From Streptomyces sp. (GTDB lineage: Bacteria; Actinomycetota; Actinomycetes; Streptomycetales; Streptomycetaceae): 62,245 bases of DNA. The stretch lies in contig NZ_JAPSKQ010000014.1 in the NCBI RefSeq assembly GCF_031181555.1, forward strand, positions 1 through 62,245. Direction: 5' to 3'. Below the pieces are notes generated by a model that worked only from the letters and a program-made list of their open reading frames with translations, had not been told where the DNA came from and did not search any database. The first letter of the stretch is position 1, and each line of letters opens with the position of its first letter. Below, piece by piece: positions 8,976 through 16,852 of this stretch. The position numbers and the translations under genes were made by a program.

Positions 8976-8993
8976 GAACGTTCATCCTATGAT
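8976..8993 (+). promoter_or_regulatory. Candidate promoter with GAACGTTC dyad
   Basis: TATGAT (8988-8993) is a good -10 hexamer. The 8-bp palindrome GAACGTTC (8976-8983) lies immediately upstream, where the spacer would be. No good -35 is visible, which suggests activator dependence. It would serve the gene at 9078. Confidence 0.35.
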
Positions 8994-9077
8994 GGGCACG
9001 CTCGGCCTCCCATGTGTTGGTGCGAGGAGGCGGCCGGAGAGCCGCGCCGAGCATCATGGGAAGGGACAGCTCACGTC

Positions 9078-10199
9078 ATGCGGACCAAGTCCGGGCGCGC
9101 CGCCGCCCAGCGGAGAACGGCCGGTGCCGGAAGCGGCGTGGCCACCGAGCGGCAGGAGGCGCTCGGCACGGTCACCGGTTCGTGGCTCGTCCTGGGCAAG
9201 GACGGCAGGCTCACGGCGTACGCCCGCGGCCACGGCGGCATGTTGCGCTGGACGGAAGTCCGGCCGGGAGGCCCTCAGTGGTCCGGCCCGGTCCTCTGCC
9301 CCGTTCCGGACGTGTCCGACATCAGGGTGGCTCAGGGGGCGGACACCTATGTGCACTTCCTCGGCCGCCGAGAGGTGCACAAGGGCGACGGGCCGCCCGC
9401 CGTGGACCTCGTGCACGCCATCCAGTACCAGACCGGTCGCCCCGTCACCGAGTGGCGGTCGCTGGGCAATCCGCACAAGGACCGGGAGAAGGCGGCACGG
9501 CTCGGCACGCCGGCCGCGGCGGTGAGCTCGTCCGGCACGGTGCACGTCTTCGTGCGCAACGCGGGGGGCGGCGTCATGCTCCGCCGCGAGCTGCCCGGTG
9601 GCAAGTGGGGACCGTGGACGGACCTCAAGGGAAGCCTGGCGCAGGACCCCCTGGTGGTGGTCACCCATGCCTCCGGACGGATCGAGGCGATGGCCGGCGG
9701 GCGGAACCTCATGATGCGCTGGGTGCAGGACCGGGCCGACGGCGACTTCCGCCAGACCCCCAACATCCCGCTCGCCGTGACCCGCGGAAGCGCGGTGGCC
9801 CTGGAGACCGCGCCCGACCGGGCCACGTACTACTGGACCGACCCGGCCACCGGCGGGATCGTCGCGCATCGTCCCGGCGGCTGGGTGATCCCTCTCGGCG
9901 GTGCGCCCGGCGAGGACCCGGTGGCGGTGCTCCGTACGGCGCTCGACGGATACGACTGCACCGTGCTGGCCCATCGCGACATCGAGGGGCAGGTCATGCT
10001 CGCGGCCTGCGGCACGGAGAACGAGCAGGGCGGCGTCTGGTGGTCGCCGACCGGCGAGCACTGCGTGGGCGCACCGGCGCTGGCGCGGGACGCGTACGGC
10101 CGTGTCGTGCTCGCCATGGTCGGCGCGGACGGAGGGCTGCACGTCGCCCGGCAGAACGACGAGGCGGGCCTGGCCATGGCCCCCTCGGTCCGGGTCTGA
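9078..10199 (+). CDS. Hypothetical protein with propeller-like repeats
   Basis: I do not recognise a named family. The 373-residue product begins with a basic Arg/Ala stretch and has no signal peptide or membrane segment. It then shows repeated units of about 50 residues, each with a short hydrophobic strand, a Gly-rich turn and a Trp (GSWLVLGKDGRLTAYARG, VSSSGTVHVFVRNAGGGVM, THASGRIEAMAGGRNLMMRW, DAYGRVVLAMVGADGGLHV). This pattern resembles PLL/tectonin-like beta-propellers that bind carbohydrate. ATG 9078 is preferred to the in-frame start 111 bases upstream because a GGGAAGGGA tract precedes it and the upstream residues look non-coding. It is followed by a bidirectional stem-loop. Confidence 0.7.
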   Translation: MRTKSGRAAAQRRTAGAGSGVATERQEALGTVTGSWLVLGKDGRLTAYARGHGGMLRWTEVRPGGPQWSGPVLCPVPDVSDIRVAQGADTYVHFLGRREVHKGDGPPAVDLVHAIQYQTGRPVTEWRSLGNPHKDREKAARLGTPAAAVSSSGTVHVFVRNAGGGVMLRRELPGGKWGPWTDLKGSLAQDPLVVVTHASGRIEAMAGGRNLMMRWVQDRADGDFRQTPNIPLAVTRGSAVALETAPDRATYYWTDPATGGIVAHRPGGWVIPLGGAPGEDPVAVLRTALDGYDCTVLAHRDIEGQVMLAACGTENEQGGVWWSPTGEHCVGAPALARDAYGRVVLAMVGADGGLHVARQNDEAGLAMAPSVRV

Positions 10200-10221
10200 C
10201 GCGTCCTTCCCGTGACGTGCC

Positions 10222-10259
10222 GCGGGGCGGGGCCCGCACCTGTGCGAACCCCGCCCCGC
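10222..10259. terminator. Bidirectional stem-loop between convergent genes
   Basis: GCGGGGCGGGG (10222-10232) pairs perfectly with CCCCGCCCCGC (10249-10259). A nested GCAC/GTGC pairing tightens the loop. It separates the propeller-like gene from the LCP gene. Confidence 0.8.
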
Positions 10260-10278
10260 TGTGCCGCTGCCGGTCCGG

Positions 10279-11382
10279 TCAGGACGCCGTCCGGCCGGTG
10301 GCGGGCGACTTCTTCGCGGACTCGGGTATCTCCTTGTCCTCGCGCAGTGCCTTCCACAGGCGGCTCGCCTGGGGTTCGGCGGCCACCACCCGGTTCGGGT
10401 CCTTCTTGTCGTACGCGACCGGGAGCATGATGGTCTCCATGCGCGACGGCTCGACGCCGTTGAGGCTGCGTCCGAACTCGGCGAGCGAGGTGAGCGAGGC
10501 CAGCTCGGAGTCGGTGGTGAGGGAGCCGGTCAGCGAGTCGGCGATCCGGTACGTCTTCGTGGGGCTGCCCAGCAGGTCCTGCTTCTTGATCTCGGAGAGC
10601 AGGGCGATCATGAACTGCTGCTGGAGCCCGATGCGACCGAGGTCACTGCCGTCGCCGACGCCGTGCCGGGTGCGGACGAACGCGAGCGACTCGGTGCCGT
10701 TCAGCCTGTGGGTACCGGCTTCCAGGTCCAGCCCGCTGGACTTGTCCCGGATGGGCTCGTCGACGGTGACCGTCACGCCGCCTATCGCGTCGACGAGTTC
10801 CTTGAACCCGGAGAAGTCGATCTCCATGAAGTGATCCATGCGGGTGCCGGACATCTGCTCCACGGTCTTCACGACGCAGGCCGGACCGGCCAGTGAATAG
10901 ACGGAGTTGAACATGACGCGCTCCGCGGAGGGAAGGACGGAGCCGTCCGGCTTGGTGCACTCGGGACGGGTGACCAGGGTGTCGCGCGGGATGCTGACGG
11001 CGACGGCCTCCGTGCGGCCCTCGGGGATGTGCATGACCAGGGCGGTGTCGGACCGGGCACCGGAGACGTCGCCCGTGCCGAGCGAGGCGTTGTCCCCGGA
11101 ACGCGAGTCGGAGCCCAGGACCAGGATGTTCCGTCCCGAGGTGGGCAGCTTCTCCGGCCGGTCGTCACCGATCGCCTTGTCCAGGTCGACACCCTCGAGG
11201 TTGTTGTTCAGGTCGCTGTACAACCAGTACCCGGTGCCGCCGACGGCCAGGAGCAGGACCACGAGGCCCAGGAGGAGCAGGCGCCACACCCGGCGGCGGC
11301 GCGGCGGCCTGGCCCGACGACTGGACTGAGCACGTCGGGACCTGCGGGGCCCGGTGTCCATGTCCGTCAGGGCGTGCGTCAT
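10279..11382 (-). CDS. LytR-CpsA-Psr (LCP) family glycopolymer ligase
   Basis: A 367-residue membrane-anchored enzyme. A very basic cytoplasmic tail (many Arg to residue 32) precedes one transmembrane helix (VWRLLLLGLVVLLLAVGGTG). The extracellular LCP domain shows GSDSRSGDN, ARSDTALVMHI, VAVSIPRDT, FMEIDFSGFKELVDAIGGV and AFVRTRH, including the Arg and Asp residues that hold the polyprenyl pyrophosphate and metal. LCP enzymes transfer phosphate-linked glycopolymers from lipid carriers to peptidoglycan. The ATG at 11382 is chosen because GAGAGGA lies 7 bases upstream; the 52 codons before it look non-coding. It is transcribed divergently from the Stealth operon, suggesting it attaches that operon's product, but linkage is only positional. 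Confidence 0.9.
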   Translation of the reverse strand: MTHALTDMDTGPRRSRRAQSSRRARPPRRRRVWRLLLLGLVVLLLAVGGTGYWLYSDLNNNLEGVDLDKAIGDDRPEKLPTSGRNILVLGSDSRSGDNASLGTGDVSGARSDTALVMHIPEGRTEAVAVSIPRDTLVTRPECTKPDGSVLPSAERVMFNSVYSLAGPACVVKTVEQMSGTRMDHFMEIDFSGFKELVDAIGGVTVTVDEPIRDKSSGLDLEAGTHRLNGTESLAFVRTRHGVGDGSDLGRIGLQQQFMIALLSEIKKQDLLGSPTKTYRIADSLTGSLTTDSELASLTSLAEFGRSLNGVEPSRMETIMLPVAYDKKDPNRVVAAEPQASRLWKALREDKEIPESAKKSPATGRTAS

Positions 11383-11834
11383 GCCTGGGTTCCTCTCTCG
11401 CTGCGTGACTCGATGCCGGATGAAAACGTGGGGAGGGCACGAGTGGGGGGAGAGGCCGAGCCCGGACAACCACGGGACGCCGCAGTATGTCCGAACTATA
11501 GACCGAATCCCCGTCCCGACGGGTGGGTCCTCCGTCACCCGATGGACATCGTCTGTTCGATCACGAGACGGAAAGATGTGTGTTTTCTGTCATTTACGAC
11601 TGCTGTTGACATCCGCAGGAGCGCTTAGTGATGATGTGTCAGGCCTGTGAAGGTTTAAGTTTTTACATGAGTGATGCCGGCGGTGCTGCCGGCGGATGAG
11701 TGGCCGCTGATTTCGAGCCCGGGGGGGCACGAGGGCGGGCGGCCACCGGTACGCGTCATCGGCCTCCGGCTGGGGCGGGATGGAGGAGGGGTGGCTGTGT
11801 CGCTGTGCGCGTCGACCCGTGAAGGGCGGGCCGT
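11383..11834. promoter_or_regulatory. AT-richer divergent regulatory region, LCP / Stealth operon
   Basis: No credible gene is visible in these 452 bases. On the plus strand TTGACA (11606-11611) is followed after 18 bases by GATGAT (11630-11635), a fair housekeeping-type promoter for the Stealth operon. On the minus strand TATAGT (11500-11495) is a -10-like hexamer about 113 bases before the LCP start, without a clear -35. Bases 11550-11680 are much richer in A/T than their surroundings. A small GCCGGC hairpin lies at 11676-11693, in what would be the Stealth leader. Confidence 0.5.
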
Positions 11835-13463
11835 GTGACGACCGTTTCCGACCCCGCGGTCCAACGGACGGCGGGTGGTTTCGGCCACCCTCGGCACGGC
11901 GGCGCGGGAACCGCCGGACAGGCGTCCGGCCGGCAGCCGCTCACCGGTGCCGGGCAGGACGACGTCTACGTCGAGCCCGGGCTGACCCCGCTGATGGCCA
12001 GAGAGGCCAATCGCTCCGCGCTCACCTCGCTGCTCGACTCCGCCGGCGTCCCGTACTTCGCCGTACGCGGAACCTCGGACCACGGGACCGTGGTCGCCGT
12101 GGCCGAGGCGGACCGCGAGCGCGTGCTCGGCGTGGTCTTCCGCGGCCTGGGGCAGTACCCCGGCCACCTGAGCGTGATCGACCCGGAGGCGCCCCGGCCC
12201 GCGCGCCCCGTGTCCTCCCGCGACCCGAAAGCCTGGCGGGACGTCGCCACCGCACGCGTGCTCCAGGTCAGCTGGTACCGCACGGACCCCGGCCGGCACC
12301 TGCTCCTGGGACACGAGTACGGCTGTGCCATCGAGTTCTGGCGACCGCACGGCACCCACCTCGTCGCCCCCCGGGCCAACCGCGCCACCTGGGCCGTCGC
12401 GGCCGGCGGGACCAACGTGCTCGGCGCCGCCCGGATGTTCAGCCGCTTCGTGTCGGACTGGACCCCGCGGCACCTGGCGCCGGCGCTCGCCACCCGGCCG
12501 GAGTTCCTGGTGAACTGCGCGGACGACATCACCTTCCCGGTCGACGCCGTCTACACCTGGGTGGACGGCAACGATCCCGTCTGGCAGCAGCGCAAGGCGC
12601 AGGCCAAGGGCGAGGTCTACCACGCCGAGTCCGCGAGCGACGCCCGTTTCATCAGCCGCGACGAACTGCGCTACTCGGTGCGTTCCCTGCACCTGTTCGC
12701 GCCGTGGATCCGCAACATCTACATCGTCACCGACGACCAGGTCCCGGCCTGGCTGCGGGAGGACGTGCCCGGGCTGCGCATCGCCACCCACCGCGAGATC
12801 TTCCGCCGGCCGGAGGACCTGCCGACGTTCAACTCCCACTCGATCGAGAGCCAGCTGCACCACATCGAGGGGCTCGCGGAGCACTTCCTGTACTTCAACG
12901 ACGACATGTTCATCGGGCGCCCGGTGGCGCCGCACGCCTTCTTCACCCCGAGCGGTACCGCGCGCTACTTCCCCTCGCGCAACCGCATCCCGCAGGGGCC
13001 CGTGGCCGAAACCGACACACCGGTCGACGCGGCCTGCAAGAACAACCGCGCCCTCCTGATGGAACGTTTCGGCAGGGTGATCACGCAACCCATGGAACAC
13101 ATTCCGTACGCCCTGCGGCGTTCGGCGATGGAGGAGGCCGAGCGCGACTTCCCCGAGGCATGGGCACGCACGTCGGCCAGCCGGTTCCGGGCCATGACGG
13201 ACCTGTCGCCGACATCGTCCTTCGCCCTCTACTACGCGGCCCTCACCGGACGGGCGCAGCCGGGCTCGATGCCGTTCACCTATCTGCAACTGGCCGTGCC
13301 CGACCTCGCGGACCGGCTGCAACGGCTGCTCGACGGCAGGAACCAGGACTCGTTCTGCCTCAACGACGCGTTCTCGACACCCGAGGACATCGAGGCCCAG
13401 CAGGAACTGCTCGACGGATTCCTCAACGCCTACTTCCCCACCCCAAGCCCGTACGAACGATGA
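11835..13463 (+). CDS. Stealth-family sugar-phosphate transferase A
   Basis: A 542-residue enzyme of the Stealth (CpsY-like hexose-1-phosphoryl transferase) family, which makes phosphodiester-linked surface glycans from nucleotide sugars. About 230 N-terminal residues form a domain shared with the next two genes (YFAVRGTSD, AVAEADRERV, CAIEFWRP, LVAPRANR). All four Stealth blocks follow: CR1 VYTWVDGND; CR2 from ISRDELRYS through LPTFNSHSIES to FLYFNDDMF; CR3 KNNRALLMERFG; CR4 YFPTPSPYE at the C-terminus. No signal peptide or membrane segment is seen, so it acts in the cytoplasm. The GTG start follows an unimpressive ribosome site, so the exact start is uncertain. It is the first gene of the run to 21228. 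Confidence 0.9.
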   Translation: MTTVSDPAVQRTAGGFGHPRHGGAGTAGQASGRQPLTGAGQDDVYVEPGLTPLMAREANRSALTSLLDSAGVPYFAVRGTSDHGTVVAVAEADRERVLGVVFRGLGQYPGHLSVIDPEAPRPARPVSSRDPKAWRDVATARVLQVSWYRTDPGRHLLLGHEYGCAIEFWRPHGTHLVAPRANRATWAVAAGGTNVLGAARMFSRFVSDWTPRHLAPALATRPEFLVNCADDITFPVDAVYTWVDGNDPVWQQRKAQAKGEVYHAESASDARFISRDELRYSVRSLHLFAPWIRNIYIVTDDQVPAWLREDVPGLRIATHREIFRRPEDLPTFNSHSIESQLHHIEGLAEHFLYFNDDMFIGRPVAPHAFFTPSGTARYFPSRNRIPQGPVAETDTPVDAACKNNRALLMERFGRVITQPMEHIPYALRRSAMEEAERDFPEAWARTSASRFRAMTDLSPTSSFALYYAALTGRAQPGSMPFTYLQLAVPDLADRLQRLLDGRNQDSFCLNDAFSTPEDIEAQQELLDGFLNAYFPTPSPYER

Positions 13464-13478
13464 GACGGAGTTCATGAC

Positions 13479-15092
13479 GTGCCGGATCCGACGTCGCTGA
13501 GCTCCGCCGCCCACGTCTACAAACGACTCGTCCCCCAGCCGGTCCGCTCCGTCGCCGCCAGCACCGTGCCCGGGCGCGTCCGGCGCAAGGTCAAGCGGGG
13601 ACTCGCCCGTAGGCTGAGCCAGCGCGAGGCGCGGCTGCACCGCCGCGCCCTGCGCCGTGTCCGCAAGGCGGACTTCGGTCACTCGGAGCGCAGGACCAAG
13701 GCGCCCGACGGCCGGGTGGGCCACGTGCACACCGGGCTGTCCGTCGACGCCGCCCGCAGGCTCGACCACGACCTGGTCACTCACGCGCTCGACACCGCCG
13801 ACATTCCGTGGTTCGCGGTTCCCGCCCTCGACGACCGCCGTCTCTGCATCGCCGTGGAGCAGCGGGACAAGGGGGCCGTGCGCAGAGCGCTCCGCGCGTT
13901 GCTGGAGGAACACACCGGATACGTGGTCTCCGTCTCGCCCGCCAACAACGACACACAGGCGATCCCCGGCAGCCATGTGAAGGCCTGGAAGCACTTCGGC
14001 AAGGCGCGGGTGATCCGCCTCACCTGGCTGCGCACCGATCCGACGGAGAACCTCTGGACCGGGGAGGACCAGGGCGTCGAGATCGAGTTCTGGACGGTCA
14101 ACACCGACCTGCCCCAGGAGCGGCTCATCGGCCCCCGCCCCAACCGGGTCCAGCGCGCCGTCCCCAGCGACGCACCGGGCATCGAGATAGGCCTCGACCG
14201 GCTGTCCGGGTACTGCGACACCGACGGCGACATGGAGCCGACGATCACGCTGGAGGGCTTCGACGTCCCCCGCCTGGAGGAGATCACCTTCCCCGTCGAC
14301 GCGGTCCTCCTGTGGCAGCACCCCACGCCCTGGGGCGAGGAGCTCCTGCGTGCCGCGCTCCGCTCGCTGCACCAGTACGCGCCCTGGGTGGACGTCGTCC
14401 ACGTCCTCGCGCAGGCTCCCGTTCCGTCCTGGCTCCGGTCCGACGAGCGTCTCAGCATCGTGCCCGCGCGCCCCGGCGCCGAATGGGACCTGCACCGGCT
14501 GCCCGACATCGCCGGTCACTTCCTGCTGCTGCGGCCGGGAGCCCTGCTCGGCCGGCCGGTCAGGCCCTTCGACTACTTCGCCCCGAGCGGTGCGACCCGT
14601 CCGCGCAAAGGCCCCTGGACCGCCGAGGAGTCCTTCTCCGCCTGGACTCGCGCCGCGTACGCGGCGACCGGACGCGTCACCGCCCACGGCTACGCGGACG
14701 GACCCCAGCCCTACAGCTGCGCCGTCCTCGAGCGGATCGCCCGGACGGGTGCCGTGCCCCTGGAGCTCATCGACGGCCAGCGGACGCCCGTCGTGCCGGG
14801 TACGCACCCCATGGACGGACTGGTCCACCACTGCGGCTACGTCGCGGGCCTCGCCGACCCGTCCGGCGAGGCGTCCGTGGCGCTGCACGCTGCCCTGCCC
14901 GGCATCGACAACCACCTGCGACGCCTCCTCGTCCGCAGGGACACCCAGCAGATCCGGCTCCTCGGCCTCGGCACCGAGCAGGCCCTCGGCCGGGGCGGTA
15001 CCGAAACCGTCATCACCTTCCTGCACCGTTACTTCCCCGTGGCCGCCGTCTTCGAGCAAGGGGATCCCGAGGAACCGGACAACCAGTCGTGA
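13479..15092 (+). CDS. Degenerate Stealth-like paralogue B (probable pseudoenzyme)
   Basis: A 537-residue protein built like its two neighbours but without their active-site motifs. The shared N-terminal domain is recognisable (WFAVPALDD, VEIEFWTV, LIGPRPNR). Where the neighbours read VDAVYTWVDGND this one reads VDAVLLWQHPTP. The RDELRYS block is absent, FLYFNDDMF is replaced by FLLLRPGAL, and no KNNR block is found. The reading frame is intact and codon use is normal, so it is kept rather than decayed. A basic N-terminus (about residues 24-65) may bind membrane or polyanion. The GTG start has GGAG 8 bases upstream. A regulatory, scaffold or acceptor-binding role is inferred from context only. 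Confidence 0.8.
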   Translation: MPDPTSLSSAAHVYKRLVPQPVRSVAASTVPGRVRRKVKRGLARRLSQREARLHRRALRRVRKADFGHSERRTKAPDGRVGHVHTGLSVDAARRLDHDLVTHALDTADIPWFAVPALDDRRLCIAVEQRDKGAVRRALRALLEEHTGYVVSVSPANNDTQAIPGSHVKAWKHFGKARVIRLTWLRTDPTENLWTGEDQGVEIEFWTVNTDLPQERLIGPRPNRVQRAVPSDAPGIEIGLDRLSGYCDTDGDMEPTITLEGFDVPRLEEITFPVDAVLLWQHPTPWGEELLRAALRSLHQYAPWVDVVHVLAQAPVPSWLRSDERLSIVPARPGAEWDLHRLPDIAGHFLLLRPGALLGRPVRPFDYFAPSGATRPRKGPWTAEESFSAWTRAAYAATGRVTAHGYADGPQPYSCAVLERIARTGAVPLELIDGQRTPVVPGTHPMDGLVHHCGYVAGLADPSGEASVALHAALPGIDNHLRRLLVRRDTQQIRLLGLGTEQALGRGGTETVITFLHRYFPVAAVFEQGDPEEPDNQS

Positions 15093-16852
15093 GCATGGGC
15101 AATCCCGAGGCGTCCGCCGCGGTCGGAGCGTACCGAGTCCTGGTCCCCGCAGGACTGAGACGGCGGATCGCCCGCCGTGTACCGGCGCGGCTGCGCACGG
15201 TGCTCAAGCAGCTGCTGCGCCACCTCCACACCCTCACCCTGGGCGCCCGGCTGTTCCGCGGCGTGCGGGCGCGCCGCCGCTGGCCGCACCTGTTCCGGGA
15301 GGGCGAGCGGCTCGCGACGCTGGCCGGGCACGGCAAGCGGATCACCCTCGTACGCCCCACCGTGTCACCGCTCGGGCTGCGCGAGGCCAACCTCGAACTG
15401 GTGGCGGCCCTGCTGGAGGAAGAGGGCGTCGACTACTTCGCGATCCGCGGCGACTCCGACTTCCGCTCGTGCCTCGCGGTCGCCGAGGCGGACCGGGAAC
15501 GGGTGGGCCGGGCGCTGGACCGCTGCGCGGACACCGGCCCCGTGTACGTGACGGCCTGCCGGGGTGACACCGCCGTGGGCAAAACCGCACTGTGCGGCTC
15601 CCGGCGCGGCCGGCGCCTCGCACGGGAGTCCGCGGTGCTGCGCATCGGCATGCTGTGGAGCGACCCGGCCGGCTCCCTCTTCCTGGGACTCGAGCACGGC
15701 TGCGACATAGAGTTCTGGCGCCCCGAGGAGGGGCGCCTCGTCGCCCCCCGTCCCAACCGCGTCACCGAGGACGTCGCGTGCGACGAGCCCCGGGTCACCG
15801 TGCCGGTCAGCCGGCTGACGGGCTTCGCCGCCCTGCACACCCGCCGCACCCGGTCGGTGCGGACCATCCTTCCGTGTGCCGACGCCCTGCCCGAGGACGT
15901 GCGGTTCCCGGTCGACGTCGTCTACACGTGGGTCGACGGCAACGACCCCGCGTGGCAGCGGCGGCGCAGTGCGTACGGGCACGGCGGGTACCACACCGAG
16001 TCCGCGAACGCGGCCCGCTACATCAGCCGCGACGAACTGCGCTACTCCCTGCGCGCGCTGGAGCAGAACGCCCCCTGGGTGCGCCACGTCTACGTGGTGA
16101 CGGACCGTCAGCGGCCCGCGTGGCTCAACGACAGCCACCCGCGCATCACCGTGGTCGACCACTCCGAGATCTTCGACGACCCCTCCGCGCTGCCCACGTT
16201 CAACTCCCACGCGATCGAGAGCCGTCTGCACCACATCAAGGGCCTGGCCGAACACTTCCTGTACTTCAACGACGACATGTTCCTCGGCTGCCCGGTCACG
16301 CCGCAGACCTTCTTCCTGTCGAACGGCATGACCCGCACCTTCCTGTCGCCCTCCCAGGTGCCCCGGTGGGACCTCACCCTGGGGGACCGCCCGGTCGACG
16401 CGGCGGGCAAGAACAACCGCAAGCTCCTGCTGGAGAACTTCGGCTCGGCCATCGTCCAGAAGATCCGGCACGCGCCCTACGCCCTGCGCCGCAGCGTGCT
16501 CCAGGAGATCGAGCACGAGTTCGCCGACGCGCACCGGCAGACCTCGCACAGCCGGTTCCGCAGCCCCACCGACATCTCGATCCCGTCCTCGCTGTACCAC
16601 TACTACGCGTACTTCACCGGCCGCGCCGTGCCCTCCGACATCTCCTTCGCCTACCTCGACCTGGCCAAGCCCGAGATCCAGCGGCGGTTGGGCATCCTGC
16701 TGGCCAAGCGCGACAGGCAGGCGTTCTGCATCAACGACACGCTCTCGGACGGCCAGGACGTCGAACGCCAGACGGCGATGCTCAGCCGGTTCCTCAGGGC
16801 CTACTACCCGGTGCCGAGTCCCTTCGAGCGGAAGGAGGGCGAGGTCCGGTGA
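15089..16852 (+). CDS. Stealth-family sugar-phosphate transferase C
   Basis: A 587-residue enzyme with intact Stealth blocks: CR1 VYTWVDGND, CR2 ISRDELRYS, LPTFNSHAIES and FLYFNDDMF, CR3 KNNRKLLLENFG, CR4 YYPVPSPFE. The shared N-terminal domain (YFAIRGDSD, CDIEFWRPEEG, LVAPRPNR) is preceded by about 80 basic residues (RRRIARRVPARLR) that could lie on the membrane. Catalysis should transfer a sugar 1-phosphate to a glycan hydroxyl. The GTG at 15089 overlaps the previous stop (GTGA) and is chosen for that coupling; ATG 15095 is possible. With gene A it provides two intact transferases, as would be needed for a polymer with two different phosphodiester links, though one could also act as initiator. 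Confidence 0.9.
   Translation: MSMGNPEASAAVGAYRVLVPAGLRRRIARRVPARLRTVLKQLLRHLHTLTLGARLFRGVRARRRWPHLFREGERLATLAGHGKRITLVRPTVSPLGLREANLELVAALLEEEGVDYFAIRGDSDFRSCLAVAEADRERVGRALDRCADTGPVYVTACRGDTAVGKTALCGSRRGRRLARESAVLRIGMLWSDPAGSLFLGLEHGCDIEFWRPEEGRLVAPRPNRVTEDVACDEPRVTVPVSRLTGFAALHTRRTRSVRTILPCADALPEDVRFPVDVVYTWVDGNDPAWQRRRSAYGHGGYHTESANAARYISRDELRYSLRALEQNAPWVRHVYVVTDRQRPAWLNDSHPRITVVDHSEIFDDPSALPTFNSHAIESRLHHIKGLAEHFLYFNDDMFLGCPVTPQTFFLSNGMTRTFLSPSQVPRWDLTLGDRPVDAAGKNNRKLLLENFGSAIVQKIRHAPYALRRSVLQEIEHEFADAHRQTSHSRFRSPTDISIPSSLYHYYAYFTGRAVPSDISFAYLDLAKPEIQRRLGILLAKRDRQAFCINDTLSDGQDVERQTAMLSRFLRAYYPVPSPFERKEGEVR

Noticed and set aside
8975..8984. LexA/SOS box at GAACGTTC before the propeller-like gene
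   Set aside because: The actinobacterial SOS box needs a spacer of about four bases between GAAC and GTTC; here the halves are directly joined.
11655..15059. A 1134-codon open frame on the minus strand across the Stealth genes
   Set aside because: It is a shadow of the plus-strand genes, caused by high third-position GC. Its translation is low-complexity (Val, Gly, Arg, Asp) and shows no family motif.
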